DNA of 24,730 bases from DASSWG01 sp035704905 (GCA_035704905.1 DASSWN010000060.1:1-24730); one strand, 5' to 3'; counted from the first letter of the stretch, positions 7,927-15,944 are shown. Numbers and translations are program-made. The notes: a model not told the origin generated them from the sequence alone.

Positions 7927-8871
7927 TCAATAAATTGTTTCCTTGATCTGGTAGCGCTCTTTATCTTTTCGCCTCAAGATTAGTTCGCCGATGAATCCGG
8001 CCATGAAAAATTGGGTACCAATGACCATAGTTGTCAAAGCGATATAGAACCACGGGTTTTGCGTAATCAGAATATCCGGAATATGGTTCCAGAGTTTGTA
8101 CAACTTTGAAGCCCCGATCCAAATCGTAAGCCCAAAACCAAGCATGAACATAAAAACGCCCCACGCGCCGAACAAATGCATGGGCCGTTTGGCGAAACGC
8201 GAAAGGAACCAAAGCGTGATCAGGTCCAAAAAACCTTTGATGAAACGGTCGGTGCCAAATTTGGTTTTTCCGTATTTTCGGGCCTGGTGTTTCACCACTT
8301 TTTCCCGAATTTTGGAATAGCCCGCATTTTTTACCAGAACGGGAATGTACCGGTGCATCTCACCATATACATAAATATCTTTCACCACATCCCTTTTGAA
8401 AGCTTTCAGCCCGCAATTGAAATCGTGCAGTTTTAAACCAGAAGTTCTTCGCGCTGCGGCATTGAACAATTTTGAAGGAAGGTTTTTGGTCAATATGGAA
8501 TCGTAACGCTTTTTTTTCCAACCCGAAACCAAGTCGTAGTTTTCGGAATTAATCAAATGGTACAATTCGGGAATTTCTTCCGGGTCGTCTTGTAGGTCGG
8601 CATCCATGGTAACCACGACTTCGCCTTGCGCAATTTTGAACCCGGCATGCAAAGCCTGCGATTTTCCGTAATTTTGTTTGAACCGAATGCCCTTCACATT
8701 CGAATCATGCTGGCTCAATTCCTGAATTATTTTCCAGGAATCATCGGTACTACCGTCATCGATGAAAATGATTTCATAAGAAAATGAACCGAGCGTTTCC
8801 ACAATCCATTCGTAGAGTTCGGCCAAAGATTCTTCTTCATTCAGAAGGGGGATAACGATGGATAGGTTCAT
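7927..8871 (-). CDS. GT2 family glycosyltransferase, polyprenyl-phosphate type (GtrB/ArnC/DPM1-like)
   Basis: 314 residues. The N-terminal GT-A domain shows LSIVIPLLNEEESL at the start, IIFIDDGSTDDSW (nucleotide binding, about 35-46) and the metal-binding DAD motif (90-92, MDADLQDDP). Two C-terminal transmembrane helices follow (about 230-255 and 272-298). This layout is that of enzymes moving a sugar from a nucleotide donor to undecaprenyl phosphate at the inner membrane, for lipid, O-antigen or glycoprotein modification. The sugar cannot be read from sequence. The start is ATG at 8871. It lies 32 bp downstream of the DUF4199 gene on the same strand and is probably co-transcribed with it from the promoter at 9474-9481. 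Confidence 0.93.
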   Translation of the reverse strand: MNLSIVIPLLNEEESLAELYEWIVETLGSFSYEIIFIDDGSTDDSWKIIQELSQHDSNVKGIRFKQNYGKSQALHAGFKIAQGEVVVTMDADLQDDPEEIPELYHLINSENYDLVSGWKKKRYDSILTKNLPSKLFNAAARRTSGLKLHDFNCGLKAFKRDVVKDIYVYGEMHRYIPVLVKNAGYSKIREKVVKHQARKYGKTKFGTDRFIKGFLDLITLWFLSRFAKRPMHLFGAWGVFMFMLGFGLTIWIGASKLYKLWNHIPDILITQNPWFYIALTTMVIGTQFFMAGFIGELILRRKDKERYQIKETIY

Positions 8872-8903
8872 TTACAATTTTGGAATGCCGTTTATAAAAC
8901 CTG

Positions 8904-9428
8904 TTAATACTGGTTCATTTCTTTTTTCATGATCAATCCGGCAATGAGGGAATAAATCAATGCAAAAAATGCGCTCATGGCGAGCCAAAAAGCAATTAGT
9001 ACCCACGGACTAGAAAACATTTCCATAAACTTCATACTTTGGTCCATCATTTCTTCGGTCATGTTTGGGTTTTCCATCATTTTTTCCCGTTGCACTTCCA
9101 TCATTTGAGCGGTAAATCCCGGATCAATAACATAATTAAATATAAGGGTATAAACGCCAAAAACCAAGGCGCTGATGATTCCGACAATTAACCCACATTT
9201 GATGGCTTCCCCCAGTTTAAGAAAATTTCCGTTTTTCTTTTTGAATTGCGAAATCGCATAAAAAATGGTGATCAAAAAAATAAGGTAAAACAGATAAATG
9301 GGCCATTGTTCGCCGGCCAGTTGCATTCCCGTCACATACATAATAACAGAAATAAGGACAAGAATGACCCCTAAAATCAGGCCATAATTTACCCCGAATT
9401 TGCCAGGAGAAAGTTGTTGTGTTTCCAT
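8904..9428 (-). CDS. DUF4199-family integral membrane protein
   Basis: 174 residues from the ATG at 9428. The frame is open upstream to 9620, but that extension is hydrophilic and unlike the family, and a good Bacteroidota -7 element (9474-9481) sits inside it, so translation from the inner ATG is much more likely. Four transmembrane helices are visible: about 14-34 (YGLILGVILVLISVIMYVTG), 41-60, 76-97 and 137-165. A Met/Glu-rich soluble loop (QREKMMENPNMTEEMMDQSM) lies between the third and fourth. DUF4199 proteins are common in Bacteroidota and have no assigned function. Gene order DUF4199 then GT2 suggests a link to polyprenyl-linked sugar transfer, which is inference. Confidence 0.88.
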   Translation of the reverse strand: METQQLSPGKFGVNYGLILGVILVLISVIMYVTGMQLAGEQWPIYLFYLIFLITIFYAISQFKKKNGNFLKLGEAIKCGLIVGIISALVFGVYTLIFNYVIDPGFTAQMMEVQREKMMENPNMTEEMMDQSMKFMEMFSSPWVLIAFWLAMSAFFALIYSLIAGLIMKKEMNQY

Positions 9429-9473
9429 AAGAGTTTGGTTTGGTTGTCTATAATTGTTTTTTTGATTGGTACG

Positions 9474-9481
9474 CAAAGATA
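9474..9481 (-). promoter_or_regulatory. Promoter -7 element (TATCTTTG) for the DUF4199-GT2 operon
   Basis: On the minus strand the sequence TATCTTTG matches the Bacteroidota -7 consensus TAnnTTTG. It would start transcription near 9467, about 39 nt before the ATG at 9428. The -33 region is only T-rich, without a clear TTG. The 306-bp stretch 9429-9734 between the two divergent genes otherwise shows nothing I can identify. Confidence 0.6.
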
Positions 9482-9734
9482 ACAAAACCTTACAATTTGG
9501 AATTAAATCCAGTTTATTTTCGGGTCTTGGAGGAAAAGGGTTTTTGGAAAAGAAATTTATGACTTTCAATTGTAATTTGGAATGCTGAATAACACTTGCT
9601 TTGCCCGAGTTTTCAACCATTCAACTCTGATGCAAAAACCAGCTTCCTAAAACTTTAAAATTCATAAAACTGCTTGTCTCATAAGGAACACTTAATTTTA
9701 TACAACCTTTTGGAACGACACTAAATATTTTCCC

Positions 9735-10766
9735 ATGAAAACCACACTACTTCTTTTCACTGTCTTTTTTTCTTCTTTGTTAAGTGCCCAAATCGTGAAT
9801 ATCCCGGACCCGGAATTTAAATATATCTTGGTAAACTACGAAAGCTATTTTAGCATTACCATTGATATCAATGAAGACGATGAAATACAATACAGCGAAG
9901 CCGCAGCTTTTACAGGAACTTTGCAGGTGGGCGACCCCGGTTGGGTGTTCAACGGAAACATCCAGGACCTAACAGGGATCGAGGCTTTTGTCAATATTAC
10001 CGAACTGATTTGTCTTAATAACCATCTTACTGTTTTGGACCTGAGCCAGAACTCAGCTTTGGTAAAAGTAAATTGTGCGCACAACGAGTTGATCTCGTTA
10101 AATGTGAGTCAGTGTACCGCTTTGGAAGAACTAACTTGCTCTTATAATCAACTGACAGCTTTAGGTGTTAGCCAAAATAGTGTTTTGGAATACTTGGTTT
10201 GTGGTGATAATGAAATAACTTCCTTGAATGTGACGCAAAACACTAATTTAAAAATATTGTATTGTAACACTAATCAACTATCAACACTGAACCTTTCACA
10301 AAATATGAATTTGGAGGAGTTTTCTGGTTTTAATAACCAGTTAAATAATTTGGACATAAAAAACGGCAACAATACAAATATCACCTTTTTTAGTGTGGTG
10401 AATAACCCTAATCTTATTTGCATTTTTGTCGACGAGGCCAGTTTTAGCGCAAATAATGCCTATTGGTTTAAAGATTCAACTGCTACTTATGTTGAAACCC
10501 AACAAGATTGTGCTGATTTATCCACACAAGATTTTCCTTTTCAAAACATAGAGATTTATCCCAATCCGGTCAAAACTAGTTTATATGTGGAGGGACCAAA
10601 TAGCTATAATAGTATGATCTTCAATATTCGAGGAAAACAACTTCTGAAAACCACATTGCTGAATACACATCAAATCAATCTTTCTTCCTTAAAACCCGGA
10701 ATTTATTTTTTGCGGCTAACCAACGATAGAAACCAGTCCATCACCAAAAAAATTATTAAATTATGA
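9735..10766 (+). CDS. Secreted T9SS leucine-rich-repeat-like protein
   Basis: 343 residues. A signal peptide (about 1-18, SSLLSAQ) is followed by a domain similar to the start of Bacteroidota internalin-like proteins (IPDPEFKYILVNY, with DINEDDEIQYSEA), then about six 21-residue leucine-rich-like repeats (about 85-225) of the form LxxLxCxxNxLTxLxVSQN. The conserved Cys and Asn positions resemble the LRR variant found in many flavobacterial surface proteins. The C-terminal 75 residues (IEIYPNPVKTSLYV...LSSLKPGIYFLRLTNDRNQSITKKIIKL) are a T9SS type A sorting domain. It is probably a binding or adhesion protein at the cell surface; the ligand is unknown. Its stop codon overlaps the ATG of the next gene (ATGA), so the two are translationally coupled. 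Confidence 0.9.
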   Translation: MKTTLLLFTVFFSSLLSAQIVNIPDPEFKYILVNYESYFSITIDINEDDEIQYSEAAAFTGTLQVGDPGWVFNGNIQDLTGIEAFVNITELICLNNHLTVLDLSQNSALVKVNCAHNELISLNVSQCTALEELTCSYNQLTALGVSQNSVLEYLVCGDNEITSLNVTQNTNLKILYCNTNQLSTLNLSQNMNLEEFSGFNNQLNNLDIKNGNNTNITFFSVVNNPNLICIFVDEASFSANNAYWFKDSTATYVETQQDCADLSTQDFPFQNIEIYPNPVKTSLYVEGPNSYNSMIFNIRGKQLLKTTLLNTHQINLSSLKPGIYFLRLTNDRNQSITKKIIKL

Positions 10767-10996
10767 AAACCTTTATCTTAAGCGCAGGTTTGTTCCTGTT
10801 TGCTTTCAGCACGCAGGCGCAGCAAATTACCGAACAAATTAGCTTTTCAATGAACGATGTGGAAACAAGTCAATTCAACGGGTTCGATGTGGTACGGCCT
10901 GCCAACACAAGTATATTGGAAGATGGGGAATATGTGGGCAAACCGCAACTCCGGAAGGCAAACCCCTCAAATTTGCGGTTCGTTGAATATTTTTAA
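10763..10996 (+). CDS. Short secreted protein, possibly a truncated remnant
   Basis: 77 residues with a good signal peptide (about 1-19, ending STQAQ). The mature part is only about 58 residues. Its words FNGFDVVRPANT and YVGKPQL resemble the opening of the pro-region of large secreted Bacteroidota proteins such as C25 (gingipain-like) peptidases, where a G-x-P-x-L-P motif follows a similar beta strand. Here the frame ends soon after and there is no catalytic or sorting domain, so it may be the N-terminal stub of a deleted gene. The start overlaps the stop of the upstream LRR gene by four bases. Only 74 bp separate it from rpmE2, leaving no room for further remnants. Being a genuine small secreted protein is the alternative. 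Confidence 0.5.
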   Translation: MKTFILSAGLFLFAFSTQAQQITEQISFSMNDVETSQFNGFDVVRPANTSILEDGEYVGKPQLRKANPSNLRFVEYF

Positions 10997-11003
10997 ATAT
11001 CTG

Positions 11004-11034
11004 TTGCTCGATTAATTCAAATTGCGTAAATTTG
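11004..11034 (+). promoter_or_regulatory. Bacteroidota-type promoter of rpmE2
   Basis: TTG at 11004-11006 and TAAATTTG at 11027-11034, separated by 20 bp, fit the Bacteroidota -33/-7 pattern (TTG, about 20 bp, TAnnTTTG). Predicted transcription start is about 11041, some 30 nt before the ATG at 11071. Confidence 0.75.
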
Positions 11035-11070
11035 CACCTCGAAAAATCATAAGATTTAAAGTTTGTACAG

Positions 11071-11337
11071 ATGAAAAAGGGAATCCATCCGGAAAATTAT
11101 AGATTGGTAGCGTTCAAAGACATGTCGAACGAAGAAGTGTTCTTGACAAAATCCACTGCCCAAACCAAAGAAAACATTGAAATCGACGGGAAAGAATATC
11201 CATTGATCAAATTGGAAATCTCCCGCACTTCGCATCCTTTTTATACCGGAAAAACGAAATTGATCGATACCGCCGGCCGTATCGACAAATTCAAAAACCG
11301 ATACGCAAAATTCAAGAAAGAAGAAAAAGCGGAATAG
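11071..11337 (+). CDS. rpmE2: 50S ribosomal protein L31 type B
   Basis: 88 residues. MKKGIHPENYRLVAFKDMS at the start and SHPFYTGKTKLIDTAGRIDKF near the end are diagnostic for L31 of the longer type B. It lacks the zinc-binding Cys residues of type A L31, so it is the zinc-independent (C-minus) form; in many bacteria this form replaces the zinc form under zinc limitation, whereas Bacteroidota often have only the B form. It has its own promoter (11004-11034) and a strong terminator (11377-11411), hence is probably a single-gene transcript. No Zur-like operator was recognised. Confidence 0.97.
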   Translation: MKKGIHPENYRLVAFKDMSNEEVFLTKSTAQTKENIEIDGKEYPLIKLEISRTSHPFYTGKTKLIDTAGRIDKFKNRYAKFKKEEKAE

Positions 11338-11376
11338 TAAAAAATTCGGTTTTTAAGTCGAATTTATATATAAACA

Positions 11377-11411
11377 AACGGACATTGGAAATTTCCAACG
11401 TCCGTTTTTTG
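11377..11411. terminator. Bidirectional terminator between rpmE2 and the DUF2007 gene
   Basis: A near-perfect inverted repeat of 15-bp arms (AACGGACATTGGAAA and TTTCCAACGTCCGTT, one mismatch) is followed by a T run on the plus strand; the minus strand also leaves it into a T-rich tract (TTTGTTTATA). It lies between two convergent genes and can serve both. Confidence 0.88.
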
Positions 11412-11416
11412 TGTTC

Positions 11417-11659
11417 CTATTCTTCCTCGTCAGCCGGAAAAGTTTCTTCGGCAATTCTTTTTGCGGCCGCATAATCTTCAATGTCCACCATTAATTGGGC
11501 TTGTCCCTGCAGTTCTGCCGCAAAACCGGCACGCAACCCGGACTGGTAGTCATTTTTTATCCGCGAATCAATACCCGATTCTTCCAAAACGGATTGGAGG
11601 TGTTGCACATTGACTTCAAATCCAACATACACACTTTTATATTCCTCATCTTTTTCCAT
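11417..11659 (-). CDS. DUF2007 family protein
   Basis: 80 residues, soluble and acidic. The pattern of KSVYVGFEVNVQHLQSVLEESGID, then a variable loop, then LMVDIEDYAAAKRIAEE fits DUF2007, a small ferredoxin-like fold sometimes named a putative signal-transducing protein and related in shape to the ACT and PII-like folds. Members usually have a hydrophobic strand, a helix, and a final VxxxDxxxAxxI motif, as seen here. No ligand is established. It starts with ATG at 11659 and ends 6 bp before the shared terminator. It lies 88 bp downstream of the YihY-family gene on the same strand and could be co-transcribed with it. Confidence 0.75.
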   Translation of the reverse strand: MEKDEEYKSVYVGFEVNVQHLQSVLEESGIDSRIKNDYQSGLRAGFAAELQGQAQLMVDIEDYAAAKRIAEETFPADEEE

Positions 11660-11747
11660 AAACCATGTTATTTGTTCTAAAAGTAAGGCTATTTTCGGAA
11701 TGAAAAAATAATTTTCAAAATTGTTTAACGTTTGCCCTTAAGGTGCG

Positions 11748-12755
11748 TTATTCCTCTGCCTCATCCTTTTTCAGTTCTTTATTGGCAATTTCCCCTTCGG
11801 CGCGCAAAATGCGCATGATGCGTTTTTTGTCCAAATTCTTTTTGCTTTTTTCCCGAATCTTTTCCAGTTCTTGATAAATCGCAGGTTCGGCATATTCATT
11901 CGGAACAATGCGTTCATTGGTATAAAGCGCATATTGCACGGTAAATTCGACCCCATAAAAAAGGATCAAGCACGTATAATAAACCCAAAGCAAGATTAAA
12001 ATAATGGTGGACGCCCCGCCATAGACAGAACCCGGATTCGTTTTTCCGAAATAATAACCGAGAAGAAATTCCCCGATTAAAAATAAGATTGTGGTTAAAA
12101 CCGCCCCGAAAAAAGTAGTTCGCCATTTCAGTTGAACATCAGGTAGCAGTTTGAAAATGGCGGCAAAAATGATGGTGGTGATTATAAATGAAATTGTAAA
12201 ACTCATTATTTGAAGCATTAATAAGGTGAAACCGGGTGCCAACGAAGACAAATAATCGCCAAAAGCTGCCAGCACCGCCGAAATGACCATGGAAATTAAC
12301 ATTAGAAACCCGAAAACCAACACCATTCCAAAAGATACCAACCGATTGATGACCATTCTTAGGAAAGTATCCTTTTTTGCTTTGACGTTCCAAATATCGT
12401 TCATGGTCAGTTTCAGATGATAAAAAACACCTGTGGCACCAAAAAGCAAGAGTGAAATTCCGATAATGATATTCCAAGTGGAATTATCGTTTAAGGCAGC
12501 TTTGGTTATGATTTCTTCAATGGTATTGGCCGAATTTGAACCGATCAATTTTTCAATTTGTTTCGTCAATTGCCCCTGAACCGCTTCTTGTCCAAAAAAG
12601 TTCCCCGCAATCCAAACAATTATGATCAGCAGTGATGGCAACGAAAAAATCGCGTAATAGGCCACGGTGCCGCTTTGCCCCCATGGATTATTGTTCATCC
12701 AGCTAAGGAAGGCGCGTTTCAACATTCCCCAGAAATCCTTCAATTTTGTTAGCAT
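11748..12755 (-). CDS. YihY/virulence factor BrkB family membrane protein
   Basis: 335 residues from the ATG at 12755; the frame can be extended by 10 residues to a TTG at 12785, but that overlaps a TATTTTTG promoter-like word. Six transmembrane helices are visible, starting with GTVAYYAIFSLPSLLIIIVWIAG, the usual opening of this family, and including LLLFGATGVFYHLKLTMNDIW in the middle. A charged C-terminal tail (KIREKSKKNLDKKRIMRIL...KKDEAEE) of about 50 residues faces the cytosol. The family was once called ribonuclease BN in error; its actual role, possibly transport or envelope integrity, is unsettled. It is separated from the B12 importer genes by the hairpin at 12854-12888. Confidence 0.92.
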   Translation of the reverse strand: MLTKLKDFWGMLKRAFLSWMNNNPWGQSGTVAYYAIFSLPSLLIIIVWIAGNFFGQEAVQGQLTKQIEKLIGSNSANTIEEIITKAALNDNSTWNIIIGISLLLFGATGVFYHLKLTMNDIWNVKAKKDTFLRMVINRLVSFGMVLVFGFLMLISMVISAVLAAFGDYLSSLAPGFTLLMLQIMSFTISFIITTIIFAAIFKLLPDVQLKWRTTFFGAVLTTILFLIGEFLLGYYFGKTNPGSVYGGASTIILILLWVYYTCLILFYGVEFTVQYALYTNERIVPNEYAEPAIYQELEKIREKSKKNLDKKRIMRILRAEGEIANKELKKDEAEE

Positions 12756-12782
12756 GCGCTTGAATGAATTTTCAGCTTCTTC

Positions 12783-12790
12783 CAAAAATA
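12783..12790 (-). promoter_or_regulatory. Possible promoter -7 element (TATTTTTG) for the YihY-family gene
   Basis: The minus strand reads TATTTTTG here, matching TAnnTTTG. Transcription would begin near 12776, about 20 nt before the ATG at 12755, which supports that start over the TTG at 12785. No convincing -33 TTG is seen at the right distance. Confidence 0.45.
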
Positions 12791-12853
12791 CACTTTCAAA
12801 TTCACACGAAATAAGAAATTAAGAAATTGGCATTATAATTTATGAATTTTCAC

Positions 12854-12888
12854 GAACCCTTTCGGGGTTTATAACCCCGAAAGGGTTC
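12854..12888. terminator. Perfect 16-bp hairpin after the B12 ABC importer operon
   Basis: Arms GAACCCTTTCGGGGTT and AACCCCGAAAGGGTTC with a 3-nt loop, only 4 bp past the btuD-like stop codon on the minus strand. Neither side has a strong T run (TTTCTC on plus), so it could be a factor-assisted terminator or an mRNA 3'-end stabiliser rather than a classic Rho-independent terminator. Confidence 0.6.
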
Positions 12889-12892
12889 TTTC

Positions 12893-13687
12893 TCAACCTC
12901 TAATCTGAAAACTTCTGCTTATTCTGTCAAATTCAATAATTTCTGCCGGAAATAAAGAATCGAAACCACCATTTTGGATAAGACTTTCGGGACTTCCGAA
13001 AAGCGCATGCGAACCATGCAGTAGAATTATTGTATCACATAAGCGCAAGGCCAAATTGATTTCGTGCGAAGCGAAAACAATGGCTTTTTTTGTTTCTTGC
13101 GACAATTTTTTAAGCAATTGCAACACATGAGCTTTGTGGTATAAATCTAAATGGGTAGTAGGCTCGTCCATAAAAATCAGCGGTGTATCCTGTGCCAATG
13201 TTCGTGCGATCAATACTTTCTGCAACTGGCCATCACTCAATTCGCTGCATTTTTTTTGGGACAAATCCCTGAGTTCGACTTGCTCCATCGCACGAAGAAT
13301 TGCTTTTTTATCCGTTTCATTCAAATTCCCCAACCAATCGGTATAGGGCTGCCGACCCAAGGCAACCAGTTCATAAACACTGAGATTCTTGGAAATCGTT
13401 TGATTGGTCAATACCACGCTGATCAATTCTGCGAGGTTTTTGTTGGAATATTCTTCCAATGAAACGCCATTTATAAAAATTGAACCCTCCAAAGGTGAAA
13501 GTTCTTTCGTCAGGGTTTTTAATAAAGTTGATTTTCCGGCGCCATTTATACCGACAACCGCAACCAATTCCCCTTCATGTATGGAAAAATTCATACCTGA
13601 GGAAACAACAATTTCCTCACGCTTCCCCCGATATCCGACAGCGAGGTTCTCGGCCTTTAAAATAGGATTGTTAGCTGGCTTTTCCAT
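12893..13687 (-). CDS. btuD: Cobalamin-type ABC importer ATP-binding protein
   Basis: 264 residues. Visible ABC motifs are the Walker A GINGAGKST (46-54), the Q-loop region (LTNQTISKN, about 93-101), signature LSDGQ (150-154), Walker B LIFMDE (170-175), D-loop and the switch His208 (FASHE). The overall pattern is that of FecE/BtuD-type type II importers of B12, heme and siderophores. It is the third gene of the btuF-btuC-btuD run on the minus strand, 53 bp after btuC, and the run lies next to a B12-riboswitch-controlled receptor, so cobalamin is the likely substrate (inference from context). It would sit on the cytosolic face of the inner membrane with BtuC. The start is ATG at 13687. Confidence 0.9.
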   Translation of the reverse strand: MEKPANNPILKAENLAVGYRGKREEIVVSSGMNFSIHEGELVAVVGINGAGKSTLLKTLTKELSPLEGSIFINGVSLEEYSNKNLAELISVVLTNQTISKNLSVYELVALGRQPYTDWLGNLNETDKKAILRAMEQVELRDLSQKKCSELSDGQLQKVLIARTLAQDTPLIFMDEPTTHLDLYHKAHVLQLLKKLSQETKKAIVFASHEINLALRLCDTIILLHGSHALFGSPESLIQNGGFDSLFPAEIIEFDRISRSFQIRG

Positions 13688-13740
13688 TTAATTCATACTG
13701 AAAAATTGAATGTTTCAAATTCAATCCAAAATAATCGTCC

Positions 13741-14766
13741 TTAAAAAATCAGTTTCTTTTTTCGCATCAATAACCAAATAACGATTGGCGCACCAAAAAT
13801 AGAAGTGATCGCATTGATGGGAATAATATACGCATTCCCCGGCATTTGGGAAATCGTATCGCAAAGCAACATTAAAATCGCGCCGGCGAGCAAAACGGAC
13901 GGAACCAAAATCAAATGATTGTTCGAAGGAATTACTTGCCGCACCAAATGCGGAACCGCTAATCCAACAAAGGCGATGGGGCCCGCAAAAGCAGTAATAC
14001 TTCCTGCCAGCAGACTCGTGGCGACAATTACCCAAATTCGGTTTGCTTTTATGGAAACACCCAAACTTTTTGCATAGCGCTCGCCCAACAGTAAGGCATT
14101 GAGGTTTTTAATGCAAAATATGGCAATACCGATTCCCAAAATCCAAAACAAACCAAGAATACCGACTTCTATCCAAGAAAGGTTTCCCAAGCTACCGAAG
14201 CTCCAAAAAATATAGCGTTGCAAATTCGCAGCGGGACTAAAATAAGACAACACACTCACAACCGCGCCGGTAAGGCTGGCAAACATCAATCCGATAATCA
14301 AAATGGCCATGGTGTCGCGCAATCTTAATGAAGCTGCAAGCACTGCAAAAAGAACTAACAAACTTCCCAAACTTGCCGCCAAAACCAGTGCCCATTTCGA
14401 AAATAAATCATCTCCCAAAAAAGCTCCAAACCAAATTCCGCCCATCAACAAAATGGCAACGCCCAAACTTGCGCCGCTACTGAGGCCGAGCACGTACGGA
14501 CCCGCCAAAGGGTTCCGAAAAAGGGTTTGCATCAGCAAACCGCTTAGTGCCAATCCAGAACCGGCCAAAATTGCCGTTAGGGCTTTTGGCAAACGATATT
14601 CCAAGATAATGTATTCCCAACTTTCATGCGAAAGATCGCCGCCTGTCAAAGCGGTCAAGGTTTCTGAGAAAGGAATTTTAACGGAGCCAAAACTGATGTT
14701 CAAAAAGACAATTCCAAGAAAAAGGAAGATTCCCACAGTGAAATATGTCCAAATTTTTGTGTTCAA
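13741..14766 (-). CDS. btuC: FecCD/BtuC family ABC importer permease
   Basis: 341 residues with about ten hydrophobic helices, as for BtuC-type permeases. Typical motifs include YRLPKALTAILAGSGLALSGLLMQ, NPLAGPYVLGLSSGASLGV, GERYAKSLGVS and FAGPIAFVGLAVPHLVR; the last lies by the coupling region that contacts the ATPase. It imports its ligand through the inner membrane. The start codon is TTG (14766-14764), overlapping the TGA stop of btuF in the sequence TTGA; the next in-frame Met is far inside the protein, so TTG is required. This overlap suggests translational coupling with btuF. Sequence alone cannot separate B12 from heme or siderophore transport; the locus points to B12. Confidence 0.93.
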   Translation of the reverse strand: MNTKIWTYFTVGIFLFLGIVFLNISFGSVKIPFSETLTALTGGDLSHESWEYIILEYRLPKALTAILAGSGLALSGLLMQTLFRNPLAGPYVLGLSSGASLGVAILLMGGIWFGAFLGDDLFSKWALVLAASLGSLLVLFAVLAASLRLRDTMAILIIGLMFASLTGAVVSVLSYFSPAANLQRYIFWSFGSLGNLSWIEVGILGLFWILGIGIAIFCIKNLNALLLGERYAKSLGVSIKANRIWVIVATSLLAGSITAFAGPIAFVGLAVPHLVRQVIPSNNHLILVPSVLLAGAILMLLCDTISQMPGNAYIIPINAITSIFGAPIVIWLLMRKKKLIF

Positions 14767-15896
14767 TCCAGGGATTTAAAAAATGCCAATGAGTAATTGG
14801 GCAACAATTCCGGATGGAAAATTTTGATCAAATCCTTCAAAACCAAATCCGGGCGGTTGGGTGCGAACTCGTAATACAACACGCCCCCCGTTCTTCCCAC
14901 GACACCGGCGTAGTTATAAATTTGTTTATTTTGAAAAGCCTTGAATTTCCTGTAATGTTCCGAACTTTTCAAAAGTTGCGAATAGCTGGTGAAATTTCCG
15001 GGCGCAATCCAAATATCGGCATCTTTTCCATCTTGGAAAACCTTCTCGAATGAGAGCGCAATACTGCCGTTCCCTGTCGTTTTCCCGTAAACATATTCCC
15101 CCCCGGCATCCTCGATAAAATGTCCTTGCCAACTGTTGCCATAAGGCAAAAACCACTGATCGCGATACATGGCACCAGCCAGTACACGCGGTTTTTCGGC
15201 AGTAGATTTTGCCAATTTTTTTGCTTCCAAATATGCCTTTTCCACTTTTTCAAAAGCAGCCGTAGCTTCGGGAAGCTTGTTGTAAAGCGCCCCAAAAAAT
15301 TTGATCCATTCGGCTTTTCCCAACGGATTTTGTTCGGTCCAGTCGCTGTTAAAAACCACGGGGATGCCATTTTTTCGAACCAAATCATAGGCTTTGTTGT
15401 TACCGTTAACAGAAAAACCAACGACTACATCGGGCTGAATTTCGAGCAACAGTTCTGTATTGATATTCTGGTTGGTGCCAAGTTCTTGAATTTTTCCCGC
15501 ATCGATCAAATCCCGGGTTTTGGAAGAAGAAATATATCCCAAAGAAGGAAAACCTTTTAGTGTTTTTTCCACGCCCAACGTTTCCAAAGAAGGAATATGC
15601 GTTGTTGATGTAACCACAATTTTCTCCACCGGAATTTGAATTTTTTCATCATATTCCACGGCTTCGGGAATTTCCGCATCTTTTTCGGCCAAAAGATAGG
15701 TAAAACTTTTTTCCGCTTGCGGCCACGGGTCTTTCACGGTCACCAGTTTAAAACCCTCGTATTCCACGATTTCGAACCCGTTTGCATACTCCACGTTAAG
15801 TGTATCGCCATGCGCCAACACTGCAGCCAACTCTTTTTGATGATCTTGACAAGAAAAAAAGCCGAGGGTCAGGAACAGAAAGATAATTTTTTTCAA
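14763..15896 (-). CDS. btuF: Cobalamin-type ABC importer substrate-binding lipoprotein
   Basis: 377 residues. A lipoprotein signal peptide (IIFLFLTLGFFSC, Cys16) anchors it in the periplasm. The mature part is a two-lobe periplasmic binding domain of the BtuF/FhuD class, with KIVVTSTTHIPSLETLG opening the first lobe and LLLEIQPDVVVGF, the usual strand preceding the ligand pocket. The C-terminal lobe includes WIAPGNFTSY and FAPNRPDLVLKDLIKIFHPEL. The start is TTG at 15896-15894: the nearby ATG (AATGGAATTG) is out of frame and hits a stop. Btu genes follow it as btuC (4-bp overlap) and btuD. It is divergent from the riboswitch and btuB, and no riboswitch is seen on its own strand. Iron-siderophore or heme binding is an alternative. 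Confidence 0.88.
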   Translation of the reverse strand: MKKIIFLFLTLGFFSCQDHQKELAAVLAHGDTLNVEYANGFEIVEYEGFKLVTVKDPWPQAEKSFTYLLAEKDAEIPEAVEYDEKIQIPVEKIVVTSTTHIPSLETLGVEKTLKGFPSLGYISSSKTRDLIDAGKIQELGTNQNINTELLLEIQPDVVVGFSVNGNNKAYDLVRKNGIPVVFNSDWTEQNPLGKAEWIKFFGALYNKLPEATAAFEKVEKAYLEAKKLAKSTAEKPRVLAGAMYRDQWFLPYGNSWQGHFIEDAGGEYVYGKTTGNGSIALSFEKVFQDGKDADIWIAPGNFTSYSQLLKSSEHYRKFKAFQNKQIYNYAGVVGRTGGVLYYEFAPNRPDLVLKDLIKIFHPELLPNYSLAFFKSLD

Positions 15897-15944
15897 AGCA
15901 ATTCCATTTTTTTGGTTCCTTGGGATTCAATAATGGACAAAAAA

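Noticed and set aside
9429..9620. N-terminal extension of the DUF4199 protein
   Set aside because: The added 64 residues are hydrophilic, do not fit the family, and contain a good promoter -7 element for the gene itself.
12139..12477. Frame-shifted ORFs inside the YihY gene and similar ORFs inside uvrD, btuF and recG
   Set aside because: They lie fully within well-supported genes and show no domain or start context of their own.
12893..15896. Iron-siderophore or heme importer as the main call for the ABC genes
   Set aside because: The families do not distinguish substrates, but the adjacent B12 riboswitch, BtuB-like receptor and BtuG-like protein favour cobalamin. It stays an alternative.
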